From the NCBI GenBank assembly GCA_964487155.1, contig CAZAQB010000076.1, positions 1-15,403 on the forward strand: a stretch of DNA of 15,403 nt, in the 5' to 3' direction. This stretch comes from CAZAQB01 sp964487155 (GTDB lineage Bacteria > Pseudomonadota > Gammaproteobacteria > Nitrococcales > Nitrococcaceae). The position numbers and the translations under genes are program-made. The notes under the pieces are model-generated. The model had not been told where the DNA came from and made no database searches. It saw only the letters and a list, made by a program, of their open reading frames with translations. Shown piece by piece: positions 7,438-14,046 of this stretch (positions within the stretch are counted from its first letter, which is position 1; each line of letters opens with the position of its first letter).

Positions 7438-8739
7438 TCAGGCCGGGGTGCGCCGGTCGCAGCCGGGCAGACCGGACACCCGCAAGCAGTACTCTGCGCG
7501 TAGCGCGGCGATGACCGCGAGCCAGGCCAGGCAGATCGCCACGATGATCCAGGACAGGGCGCCGGCGCCCAGGGACGCGGGCAGCCACTGGGTGCTGGCC
7601 AGGACCAGCACCGAGCCCAGACCCTTGAACAGCCGGTAGCCGAACATGTCGATCCAGGCCTTGGCCCGGTGGATGCGTACCGGATCGATGGGGATGTAGA
7701 GCAGCTCCCGGGAAGCCCGGCCGATGGAGTAGGCGAGGCCCCGATCGCTGATCTTGAGCAGGGCCCCGGCGGACAGGCCCGGCTGGACGAAAAACGCCAG
7801 CGAGCTCACGACCAGGGCGATGGGCTGCGCCACCAGGCCCGCCACCGCTCCCAGGTATCGGTGCACGAGCCGGGTGATGGTGAGATTGATGGCGACGGCC
7901 ACGACCCCCATCAGGCTGAGGAACATTGACAGGAAGGCGGTGCGTTCGTCCCGGCCCGGATAGGCGCTCTCCACGCTCTTCAGGAACTGATACTCGGCCA
8001 GGGGCGCGACCAGTTGGGCCAGCAGCAGCACAGCCGCCAGCAGCAGCAGGTAGCGGCCGGCTGTGAGCAGCCGCCAGTCGGCGGCCGAGCCGGCCACCGG
8101 CTCGAGCCGGTGGCCGGCGCCCAGCCGGGCCATGGGTACGGCGGTGAGCGCGATGAGCCCCGCCCCGACCAGCAGCAGGTCGGGGGTCTGCAGGGATGTG
8201 GAGCGCAGCAGCCAGGCAGAGACCAGGCCGCCGGCGATGCCGCCCAGCAGTCCGCCGCTGCCCACCAGGGCATAGAAACGCCGAGCCGAGTCGCCGTCGA
8301 AGCGGCTGTTGGTGAGGCTCCAGAGCTGTTCCACCAGGATCACGCTGCCCACGTCCACCAGCACCACCAGGGCAGCGCGGCTCCAGTCCAGGCCCCCTTC
8401 ACCCAGGCGGTGGAGCAGCAGCAGCGCCGCGGCCAGGGTCAGGGCCGCGCCGGCAGCCATGAGATCGTGGCGCACCCGCCCGGCCAGGTGGTGGTAGAGG
8501 GGCATCAGCAACCCCAGGGTTACGGCGGTGAGGATCCAGGCGTAGGGCAGGCCGTCGACGCCGTAGGATTCCAGAAAAAGCGAACGAGTCGCCGGTTTGA
8601 GATGGTAGAGTGCGGCGATTATCAGGAAGAACCCGGAGAACGGCAGCGCCACCTGAGCCGCCCAGCGAGCGGGGAGGGGGTTCGGCGCCGCCAGGCGGGG
8701 TTTTTCGTTGTCGTCTCGCAGCCCGGAGCGCCGGTTCAT
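7438..8739 (-). CDS. ATP/ADP translocase (NTT)-like nucleotide transporter
   Basis: This encodes a 433-residue inner-membrane protein with about 12 hydrophobic segments. It resembles the nucleotide translocase (TLC/NTT, COG3202) branch of MFS carriers. The support is the segment VEQLWSLTNSRFDGDSARRF followed by a Gly-rich helix (GSGGLLGGIAGG), the EYQFLKSVES... segment before helix 7, and SRELLYIPIDPVRIHRAKAW near the end. Plastid and intracellular-parasite members exchange ATP and ADP; roles in free-living bacteria are mostly undefined. The start chosen is the ATG at 8739, after AAAGGGGTGG at about six bases; an upstream extension to 8805 lies antisense in the neighbouring hydrolase. The start codon overlaps that of the divergent hydrolase gene (CATG), so any promoter must lie inside that gene. 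A general MFS role remains possible. Confidence 0.8.
   Translation of the reverse strand: MNRRSGLRDDNEKPRLAAPNPLPARWAAQVALPFSGFFLIIAALYHLKPATRSLFLESYGVDGLPYAWILTAVTLGLLMPLYHHLAGRVRHDLMAAGAALTLAAALLLLHRLGEGGLDWSRAALVVLVDVGSVILVEQLWSLTNSRFDGDSARRFYALVGSGGLLGGIAGGLVSAWLLRSTSLQTPDLLLVGAGLIALTAVPMARLGAGHRLEPVAGSAADWRLLTAGRYLLLLAAVLLLAQLVAPLAEYQFLKSVESAYPGRDERTAFLSMFLSLMGVVAVAINLTITRLVHRYLGAVAGLVAQPIALVVSSLAFFVQPGLSAGALLKISDRGLAYSIGRASRELLYIPIDPVRIHRAKAWIDMFGYRLFKGLGSVLVLASTQWLPASLGAGALSWIIVAICLAWLAVIAALRAEYCLRVSGLPGCDRRTPA
8597..8625 (+). promoter_or_regulatory. Candidate sigma70-type promoter inside the NTT-like gene
   Basis: TTGAGA (8597-8602) and TATCAG (8620-8625) are separated by exactly 17 bases, matching the -35 and -10 consensus at 5 of 6 and 4 of 6 positions. 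It points towards the rightward serine hydrolase at 8738 and would give a leader of roughly 100 bases. It lies within the antisense-oriented NTT-like coding region, where a promoter for the hydrolase must be. Chance matches of this quality do occur. Confidence 0.3.
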
Positions 8740-9661
8740 GCGGCCCCACCCCTTTCTTTGGCGTTGGTTCGCGTTGTGTCTGCTGGCACTGTCGGTGCTC
8801 GGCAACCCCGCCGGGGCCGCGCCCGGCCAGCCGGCTGGCGATTCCTACCCGGCGCTGCGTTCTGCCGCCGACGCCCGGCTACAGGCGGGCCTGGAGCAGC
8901 GACTGGCAGCGCTGCATCTGGACGCAGCGGTGCGCGACGGCCGTCTGGCGGTGGCTCTGGTGGACATCTCCGAACTGCACCGGCCGCGGCTCGCCGCCGT
9001 CAACGGCGAGCGCATGCTGTACGCGGCGAGCCTGCCCAAGATCGCCATCCTGCTGGGGGCCTTCGAGCAGATCGAAAACGGCGATCTGCCCCTGGATGCC
9101 GAGGTGGAAGGCGCCCTGACGCGGATGATCCGCCACTCCTCCAACCGCGACGCCACGGCCATGATGGAGCGGGTGGGGCCGGCTTATATCGCCGAGGTCC
9201 TGCAGTCGCCCCGCTACCGGCTCTACGACCCGGCGCACAACGGCGGACTCTGGGTGGGCAAGGTTTTCGGCAAGTCCCCGGCCTGGCGACGCGATCCGCT
9301 GCACAACATCTCCCACGGCGCCAGCGCGCTGCAGGTGGCGCGCTTCTACTACCTGATGGCCACCGGCCGGCTGGTTTCGCCGGGGGCCAGCGCCCGCATG
9401 CAGGCCATCCTCGGCGAACCGGCCATCGCCCATAAGTTCGTCAAGGGGCTGGCCCGCTCCGCCCCCGAGGCCCGCCTGTACCGCAAGTCGGGGAGCTGGA
9501 AGCGCTGGCATGCGGACAGCGCCCTGGTGGAGCATGGGGAGTTCCGCTATATCGCCGTGGCCCTGGCGGAGTCGCCCCGGGGTGGAGCCTGGCTGGAGCA
9601 GCTCATCGTCGGCCTGGACGATCTGGTCTGCGGCGACGGCCCGCGCCTGGCCGGCGGCTGA
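8738..9661 (+). CDS. Exported SxxK serine hydrolase (beta-lactamase fold), B
   Basis: This encodes a 307-residue protein with a signal peptide (hydrophobic core WFALCLLALSVLG, likely cleavage near AGAA), so it should be periplasmic. The three motifs of penicillin-recognising enzymes are present: SLPK (S98, K101), SSN (S134-N136, the SxN motif) and KSG (K250-G252), in the right order and spacing for a class A beta-lactamase or D,D-peptidase fold. No ExxLN (Glu166) motif is visible, so true beta-lactamase activity is unlikely; a peptidase or esterase acting on an envelope substrate fits better. The ATG at 8738 is preferred over a TTG at 8708 because GGAG lies nine bases upstream and the signal peptide then has normal length. 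The start codon overlaps that of the divergent NTT-like gene. Its whole second half and most of the first is antisense to the run-on frame of hydrolase A. Confidence 0.88.
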   Translation: MRPHPFLWRWFALCLLALSVLGNPAGAAPGQPAGDSYPALRSAADARLQAGLEQRLAALHLDAAVRDGRLAVALVDISELHRPRLAAVNGERMLYAASLPKIAILLGAFEQIENGDLPLDAEVEGALTRMIRHSSNRDATAMMERVGPAYIAEVLQSPRYRLYDPAHNGGLWVGKVFGKSPAWRRDPLHNISHGASALQVARFYYLMATGRLVSPGASARMQAILGEPAIAHKFVKGLARSAPEARLYRKSGSWKRWHADSALVEHGEFRYIAVALAESPRGGAWLEQLIVGLDDLVCGDGPRLAGG

Positions 9662-10909
9662 GCGGGCGTGGCGGCGCTCCAGCAGCCGGTGGACGCGCAT
9701 GGCGAGCGTCTGGTGGGCCACGGCGGAGTTCACCCGTAGCACGTTGGACATCACCACCGCGATGTAGCGAAGCTCTGGCTCGCCGGCCGGCGCCTCCACG
9801 AGCGCCACCGAGGCCAGCCGATTGACCCTGTTGCCCCGGTACTTGCGGCACACGAAGCCGGGCTCGGGCCGGCAGCTGTAGAGGCTGCCGGACTTGAAGT
9901 AGACGGCGGCTGCATGCATCGCGGGGTGGGAGGCGTAGCGGATGCGGCGCTCCGTCATGTACAGCAGCCGCTTGATCTCCCGGCTGCTGAACCGGTCCAC
10001 CAGCGCGCCGGTCTCCAGTCTCAGCATCAGCAGGGCCAGTTGCCGGGGCGTGCCGTAGCTGGTGGTGCCCCGCACCCGGCGCTTGCCGGCGCCGGTGAAC
10101 AGGCTGCCCTGGCGCAGGCGCTGGGGGTCCAGGCTGTTGCCGGTGAGGAAGTCCTCCATGGCGGACAGCAGCAGCTCGCCTTTCTCCGCGGCGGAACTCT
10201 CCGCCAGGAACTCCTTCATCCGGTCTTCGGAGGCCGGGTAGTCGGCACCGAAACGGCGCAGCAGGATCAACTGCTGCATCACCATGCTGGCGGCAGCGTT
10301 GGAGCTGGCCGACATCATCCAGTCCAGGAACTCCCAGAGGCTGCCCTCGTCTCCCACGCGCAGTGGCCGGCGAAGCAGCCGGCCCCGGTCCGGGTTCCAG
10401 ATGCGTACCTTGTGGTGATCGGTGGCGATGTATTCATCGGCCGTGACCCGGGTCTCCCGCAGTACCGCCCGGCGGCGTTCCAGATCCCGCGGATGACTGC
10501 GGGCCAGCTCCGCGAACAGAGCGCCGGCCACCAGCATCTTGCCCACGCTGCCGACGTTCGCCCGCAGGTCCGCGTTGTGGGCACCGTACACGGGGCGCTC
10601 GGGGTCGGTGAGGTCGAGCAGGGCTACGCCGTAGCGATCCGCGTGCTCGCCCAGCAGCCGGCGCAGCTCACGGCCCAGTGCGGCGTCAGGCGGCGGCAGC
10701 CGGGCGGGCAGGTCGGCCTGGGGGCGGACCTGCTCCAGGCCGAGCTTCCCGCCCGCCGGCAGCAGGTAGTCGCGGCGGCTGCCTTCGGCCACCAGGCGGG
10801 CGTGGTCCAGGCGACGGATGCCGGTTTCCTCGAAGCCGTCCACCGGGTAGCCCTGGGCGCTGCCCGCCACGGCCCCCAGCAGCACACCGGTGGCCAGCGC
10901 CTGTCTCAT
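8879..10909 (-). CDS. Exported SxxK serine hydrolase A, with run-on antisense tail
   Basis: Residues 1-416 (about 9662-10909) form a periplasmic serine hydrolase. There is a short signal peptide (ALATGVLLGAVAGSAQG), then SVGK (S121, K124), SSN (S202-N204) and KSG (K339-G341), the three penicillin-binding-fold motifs. C346 and C354 could form a disulfide. The domain ends naturally at about SAVAHQTLAMRVHRLLERRH, close to the stop of the convergent hydrolase B. The frame has no stop there and stays open for about 260 more codons, entirely antisense to hydrolase B, ending at 8879. That tail looks like shadow translation (poly-Gln, Gly and His) and shows no domain. The ATG overlaps the dikinase stop in ATGA, preceded by GAGG at 7 bases, so the two are coupled. 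D,D-peptidase or esterase activity is inferred; neither substrate nor tail expression can be judged from sequence. Confidence 0.82.
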   Translation of the reverse strand: MRQALATGVLLGAVAGSAQGYPVDGFEETGIRRLDHARLVAEGSRRDYLLPAGGKLGLEQVRPQADLPARLPPPDAALGRELRRLLGEHADRYGVALLDLTDPERPVYGAHNADLRANVGSVGKMLVAGALFAELARSHPRDLERRRAVLRETRVTADEYIATDHHKVRIWNPDRGRLLRRPLRVGDEGSLWEFLDWMMSASSNAAASMVMQQLILLRRFGADYPASEDRMKEFLAESSAAEKGELLLSAMEDFLTGNSLDPQRLRQGSLFTGAGKRRVRGTTSYGTPRQLALLMLRLETGALVDRFSSREIKRLLYMTERRIRYASHPAMHAAAVYFKSGSLYSCRPEPGFVCRKYRGNRVNRLASVALVEAPAGEPELRYIAVVMSNVLRVNSAVAHQTLAMRVHRLLERRHARSAAGQARAVAADQIVQADDELLQPGSTPGRLRQGHGDIAELPMLHQGAVRMPALPAPRLAVQAGLGGGAGQPLDELMGDGRFAEDGLHAGAGPRRNQPAGGHQVVEARHLQRAGAVGDVVQRIASPGRGLAENLAHPESAVVRRVVEPVAGRLQDLGDISRPHPLHHGRGVAVGGVADHPRQGAFHLGIQGQIAVFDLLEGPQQDGDLGQARRVQHALAVDGGEPRPVQFGDVHQSHRQTAVAHRCVQMQRCQSLLQARL

Positions 10910-13785
10910 GGCCGGGCCTCGGCAGTCCGGGCCTCGGCGCTGACAACGCCGCGGTGGTCCAGCCAGCTCAGGTAGGGATGGCCGGCGGTGCCCTGCGCCT
11001 GCTGGAAGGCACGGACCTGGAACAGATAGAGCTGGCCGTCGCGGAAGCCGAACTCCACGTCGTAGCTGGCGTTGGGTTCATTGCTCAGCAGATCGGGGAA
11101 ACGTTCGGGCAGGCTGGCGGCCAGCTCCTCCAGAGCCTGGATCTCGCCGCGGCGCAACAGGTACTCGGGGCCGTCGGCGTGCTCCTGGCGGACGCCGCCG
11201 GTCGCATCCAGCACCTTGCGCAGCGGCGCGGTGGCGGAGGCGAGCAGGCGGGGTTCGGCCTTGCCGGGGTGCAGCAGGAGCGTCTCAGCCGCTTCGTTGC
11301 CGACCCCGGCGCCGACGCCCTCGCCGGCGACGACGGTGACGCCCCCGGGGGTGTCCGACCGCAAGTCCGTGGTGACCAGAACCCCCGACTTCTCCACGGC
11401 CACGCTGCGATGGAGCAGCACCGAGACCATGACCTCGGTGGGGTTCTGCAGATGGCGCTCCCGCCAGCCGAAGGCCCGCTCGGTGAACGGCGAGGCCCAG
11501 ACCTGGCGAATCGCCTGGAGCACAGCGTCCTCCCCCACCACGTTGGGCACCGTGCGGTTCAGGCCGGCGCCGTTGAAGCCGGGCAGATCCTCGGCGTTGG
11601 TGTCGCTGCGCACGAATACGCCGTAGGCGCCGTCGGCGCCGAACTGCTCCCTCAGCCGCTGGCGCAGATGCTGTTCCAGCTCGGCGGGCAGCGGGGCAGT
11701 GGTGACCCGGTGGCGCATCCAGGCCAGCAGCGCGCGCAACGGGGTTTGGCGCCGCCCCTGCGCGCCGGGCAGCTCCGCGTACTGGCTCCGGAACCACTCC
11801 CAGGCGCTGGGACCTCCCGCTTCCACCGGCGCCTCCAGCAGAGCCCGAAAGGCTCCGTAGCCCAGCACCAGGGCCGGTGACACCCGGCCCGGATAGCGCT
11901 GGCGGAGTTGCGCCAAGTGGGTCGCCTTGGGTCCGGCGTGGAGCCCCCGGGGACGGGCGGCCAGTTCCTCCAGCGACAGTATTTCCACCTGCGCCGCGGG
12001 GGGCGGGAGCGGCGCCAGGCGGGGCTTGTCGGAGGGGGCCGCCGCGGCGGCAGGCTGGAAGTACCGATCCCAGTCATCGCCGTCGGGGTGGATTTCCACC
12101 ACGCCGCCCGGACTGGCCGCCAGCACCACCCGCTCGCCCCGGTGGCGGGCCAGCAGTTCCAGCAGATCCCGCTGCACCCGAACGTTGGGGATACCCAGGC
12201 TGGCGGTCAGCAACTGCACGTGGGAGAGGGCATTGCCGTGGTTCGCGGTGATCACCCCGGCCGCCGCCGGCAGCTCGGCGGTGGTTTCGGGCAGGACATG
12301 GATGCCGCCGGTTCGCTGATCCCCGGCCCCGAAGCGCAGGACGCCGCGGGCCATGCCCGGAGTCAGCACCCGGGCGCTGCCGGACAGCACCCGGCCGAAC
12401 ACCCTGTGCCGGACCCCGGCGAGACGCTCGGTGTCTTGGCGCAGGCTGTCCAGGGCCGCCGCCACCAGCCGCAGCGGGCTGCCGCGCAGGCGGTCGATGC
12501 CAAAGCCCCGGACGAGGGGGGCCAGGGCGGCGAAATGCTCCACGGCCAGGCCGAACTGCATGCGCGCGCGCCCCCGGGCCCAGTCCAGGGTACGGCCCAG
12601 GTAATCCAGCTCGCTGCGTGCCGCCACCAACGACATCCCTGCGGGGGACGCATCGAACGCGCCCAGCGCGCGCTGCTGCTGGTGGTATTCCCGAGGAGTC
12701 AGCCAGCCGCCGCCGTAGCTCGCATCCAGGCCGGCGCGCAGCAGTGCCAGGGATTCCTCGACGCTGCGCCGCCCCCCGGCCAGCTGGTTGCCAGTGGCCT
12801 GAACGTCCTGCTCCAGGGCCAGCAGCAGCTCCAGCGCCTGGAGCTGGCGGCTGACAGGCTGCAGTTCCGGGAGTGCGCCGCGGACCCGGGCCATGAGCCC
12901 GCTGGTCAGGGCCAGGCGTTGCGGCGGTTCGGCGGACGTGAGGTGTTGGGCCCCCTGCTGCAGGGCCGTGGCCAGGGGGCTGTCGCCAAGGAGACCGGCT
13001 GCCTGGCGCAGCTGCTGGGCGCTCAGGGGCCGGGCGTAGAACGCTTCGATGGCGGCGCCGAGTTCCCGCAGCGCGGCCACCTCCGGGGCCTGGCCCAGTT
13101 GCTCGGCCAGTCGGAGGGCCTCCCGGGCGTCCTCGGCGGCGGGTTGGGAGTGGATCTTGTTGCGCAGCGGCGTCAGCCGTGGGTTCTCCCGGGCCAGTGC
13201 GGATGCCTGGGCGCGGATCTTCTGAAAATCGGCGGCGCTGCCATTCAGGGGCAGCAGCCGGGCAGCCTCCGTGAGCACTAGATAATCGGCGCCGAGGAAA
13301 TTCTCCCGGGAAAGCATGGCGGCTAGGATGCGCCGGGCCGCGGCGGACTCCGCCTCCACCTGGAAGGCGCCCCGGTAGTAGCGGGCGCGGTGGTAGATCC
13401 AGCCGTCATCGACGGCGACCAGGTAGCGTTCCAGCAACACCTGCTTGAGGCGCGGCGCGCCGCGTTGCAGCAGTGAGGTGGGATCGGCGGCAGCCAGCAC
13501 CGTGGCGAACTGGAACCCCGCTTCCCGTATGCGGCGGGCCGTCTCGTTCAGCTCGCCGTGCTGGCGGCCGCCGCCGTGACCCTCGCAGGCGTAAGGCTGG
13601 GGAGGCAGGACCGTGCCGTCCGCGCAGAACCAGCGCAGCCGCTGGAACGGCCCGCGAGGTTGCTCGCGCATTTCCAACACCCACTGGCGCATCTGCTGCT
13701 GGGGCCAGGTCTGCGCCTGGGCGCCGTTGGCCGCGAGCGCCAGCAGGGCCAGGAGCACTGCGCCGAGCCTGGTCCGGACTGTCAT
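10906..13785 (-). CDS. Exported dikinase-like protein: phosphohistidine domain plus PPDK-type ATP-grasp domain
   Basis: This encodes a 959-residue protein with a clear signal peptide (hydrophobic core LGAVLLALLALAANG, cleavage after AQA, residue 24), so it is probably periplasmic. Residues 25-450 are mainly helical and unassigned; C54 and C67 could pair. Residues about 470-570 form a PEP-utilising swivel domain with the phosphohistidine motif GNALSHVQLL (H522) followed by LGIPNV. A Pro/Ala linker (577-598) leads to a PPDK_N/PEP-synthase-type ATP-grasp domain: K620 in AGPKATHL, R726 in VRSDTNAEDLPGF, QVWASPFTERAF, then D909, E911, Q923 and R925 in the DVEFG...LFQVR ending. All expected ATP-site residues seem present. 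This order (swivel, then ATP domain at the C-terminus) is that of alpha-glucan water dikinases, not of PEP synthase. The acceptor is unknown. The ATG at 13785 follows GGAGGAGGAG. It is the first gene of an ATGA-coupled pair with hydrolase A. Confidence 0.85.
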   Translation of the reverse strand: MTVRTRLGAVLLALLALAANGAQAQTWPQQQMRQWVLEMREQPRGPFQRLRWFCADGTVLPPQPYACEGHGGGRQHGELNETARRIREAGFQFATVLAAADPTSLLQRGAPRLKQVLLERYLVAVDDGWIYHRARYYRGAFQVEAESAAARRILAAMLSRENFLGADYLVLTEAARLLPLNGSAADFQKIRAQASALARENPRLTPLRNKIHSQPAAEDAREALRLAEQLGQAPEVAALRELGAAIEAFYARPLSAQQLRQAAGLLGDSPLATALQQGAQHLTSAEPPQRLALTSGLMARVRGALPELQPVSRQLQALELLLALEQDVQATGNQLAGGRRSVEESLALLRAGLDASYGGGWLTPREYHQQQRALGAFDASPAGMSLVAARSELDYLGRTLDWARGRARMQFGLAVEHFAALAPLVRGFGIDRLRGSPLRLVAAALDSLRQDTERLAGVRHRVFGRVLSGSARVLTPGMARGVLRFGAGDQRTGGIHVLPETTAELPAAAGVITANHGNALSHVQLLTASLGIPNVRVQRDLLELLARHRGERVVLAASPGGVVEIHPDGDDWDRYFQPAAAAAPSDKPRLAPLPPPAAQVEILSLEELAARPRGLHAGPKATHLAQLRQRYPGRVSPALVLGYGAFRALLEAPVEAGGPSAWEWFRSQYAELPGAQGRRQTPLRALLAWMRHRVTTAPLPAELEQHLRQRLREQFGADGAYGVFVRSDTNAEDLPGFNGAGLNRTVPNVVGEDAVLQAIRQVWASPFTERAFGWRERHLQNPTEVMVSVLLHRSVAVEKSGVLVTTDLRSDTPGGVTVVAGEGVGAGVGNEAAETLLLHPGKAEPRLLASATAPLRKVLDATGGVRQEHADGPEYLLRRGEIQALEELAASLPERFPDLLSNEPNASYDVEFGFRDGQLYLFQVRAFQQAQGTAGHPYLSWLDHRGVVSAEARTAEARP
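10912..10938 (-). repeat. 12-base direct repeat at the dikinase/hydrolase A junction
   Basis: The 12-mer CCGGGCCTCGGC (plus strand) occurs at 10912-10923 and 10927-10938, a 15-base period. It encodes the AEAR repeat at the dikinase C-terminus. On the minus strand each copy carries GAGG; the nearer one is the likely ribosome site of hydrolase A. Confidence 0.6.
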
Positions 13786-14046
13786 GGCCGATCTCCTCCT
13801 CCAGGCGCCCTGCGCCGGCCCGCCGGTGGAGTGGGTACGGCCGCAGGGTTTCCGCTGCGTGCCTTTCAGGAAACCGCTTTCTGGATCGCGGTGAAATCCG
13901 CGCTGCCGCGTAAGGGAGGTTGCGTAGTGGTGGGCCCGCAACGACGCCGGCCCGGCCGCTTCAGGCGCAGCGTGCGGATGTGCCCAGGAGTTACATATTC
14001 GGCTGAAGCCGGCCACCCATTCCAGGCGCAGGCGGCGAGCCTTTCG
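13786..14046. other. Intergenic region upstream of the dikinase-like gene
   Basis: This is a 261-base gap between two leftward genes. It holds the dikinase ribosome site (GGAGGAGGAG on the minus strand, 13793-13802, seven bases before the ATG) and a small inverted repeat, CGCGG-TGAAAT-CCGCG, at 13887-13902. The minus frame is open up to 14016, but that extension has no domain and would bury the signal peptide, so it is treated as non-coding. A promoter for the dikinase-hydrolase pair is expected here; I could not identify convincing -35/-10 boxes, nor a terminator for the upstream peptidase gene. Confidence 0.45.

Noticed and set aside
7430..7470. Possible intrinsic terminator at the end of the NTT-like gene (CCGG stem followed by ATTTTT on the minus strand)
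   Set aside because: The stem is only about four base pairs plus a mismatch and overlaps the coding end, too weak to call.
8684..8705. CGCC-GCCA-GGCG hairpin followed by GGG and TTTTT on the plus strand, a possible attenuator before hydrolase B
   Set aside because: The four-base stem is separated from the T-run by three bases, and the stretch encodes ordinary NTT-like residues on the other strand.
11908..13281. Plus-strand open frame of about 457 codons antisense to the dikinase-like gene
   Set aside because: Shadow translation rich in Gln, Gly and Arg; the minus-strand gene has a signal peptide and two recognisable domains.
13786..14016. N-terminal extension of the dikinase-like frame to 14016
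   Set aside because: The ATG at 13785 has an excellent ribosome site and directly begins a signal peptide, which the extension would bury.
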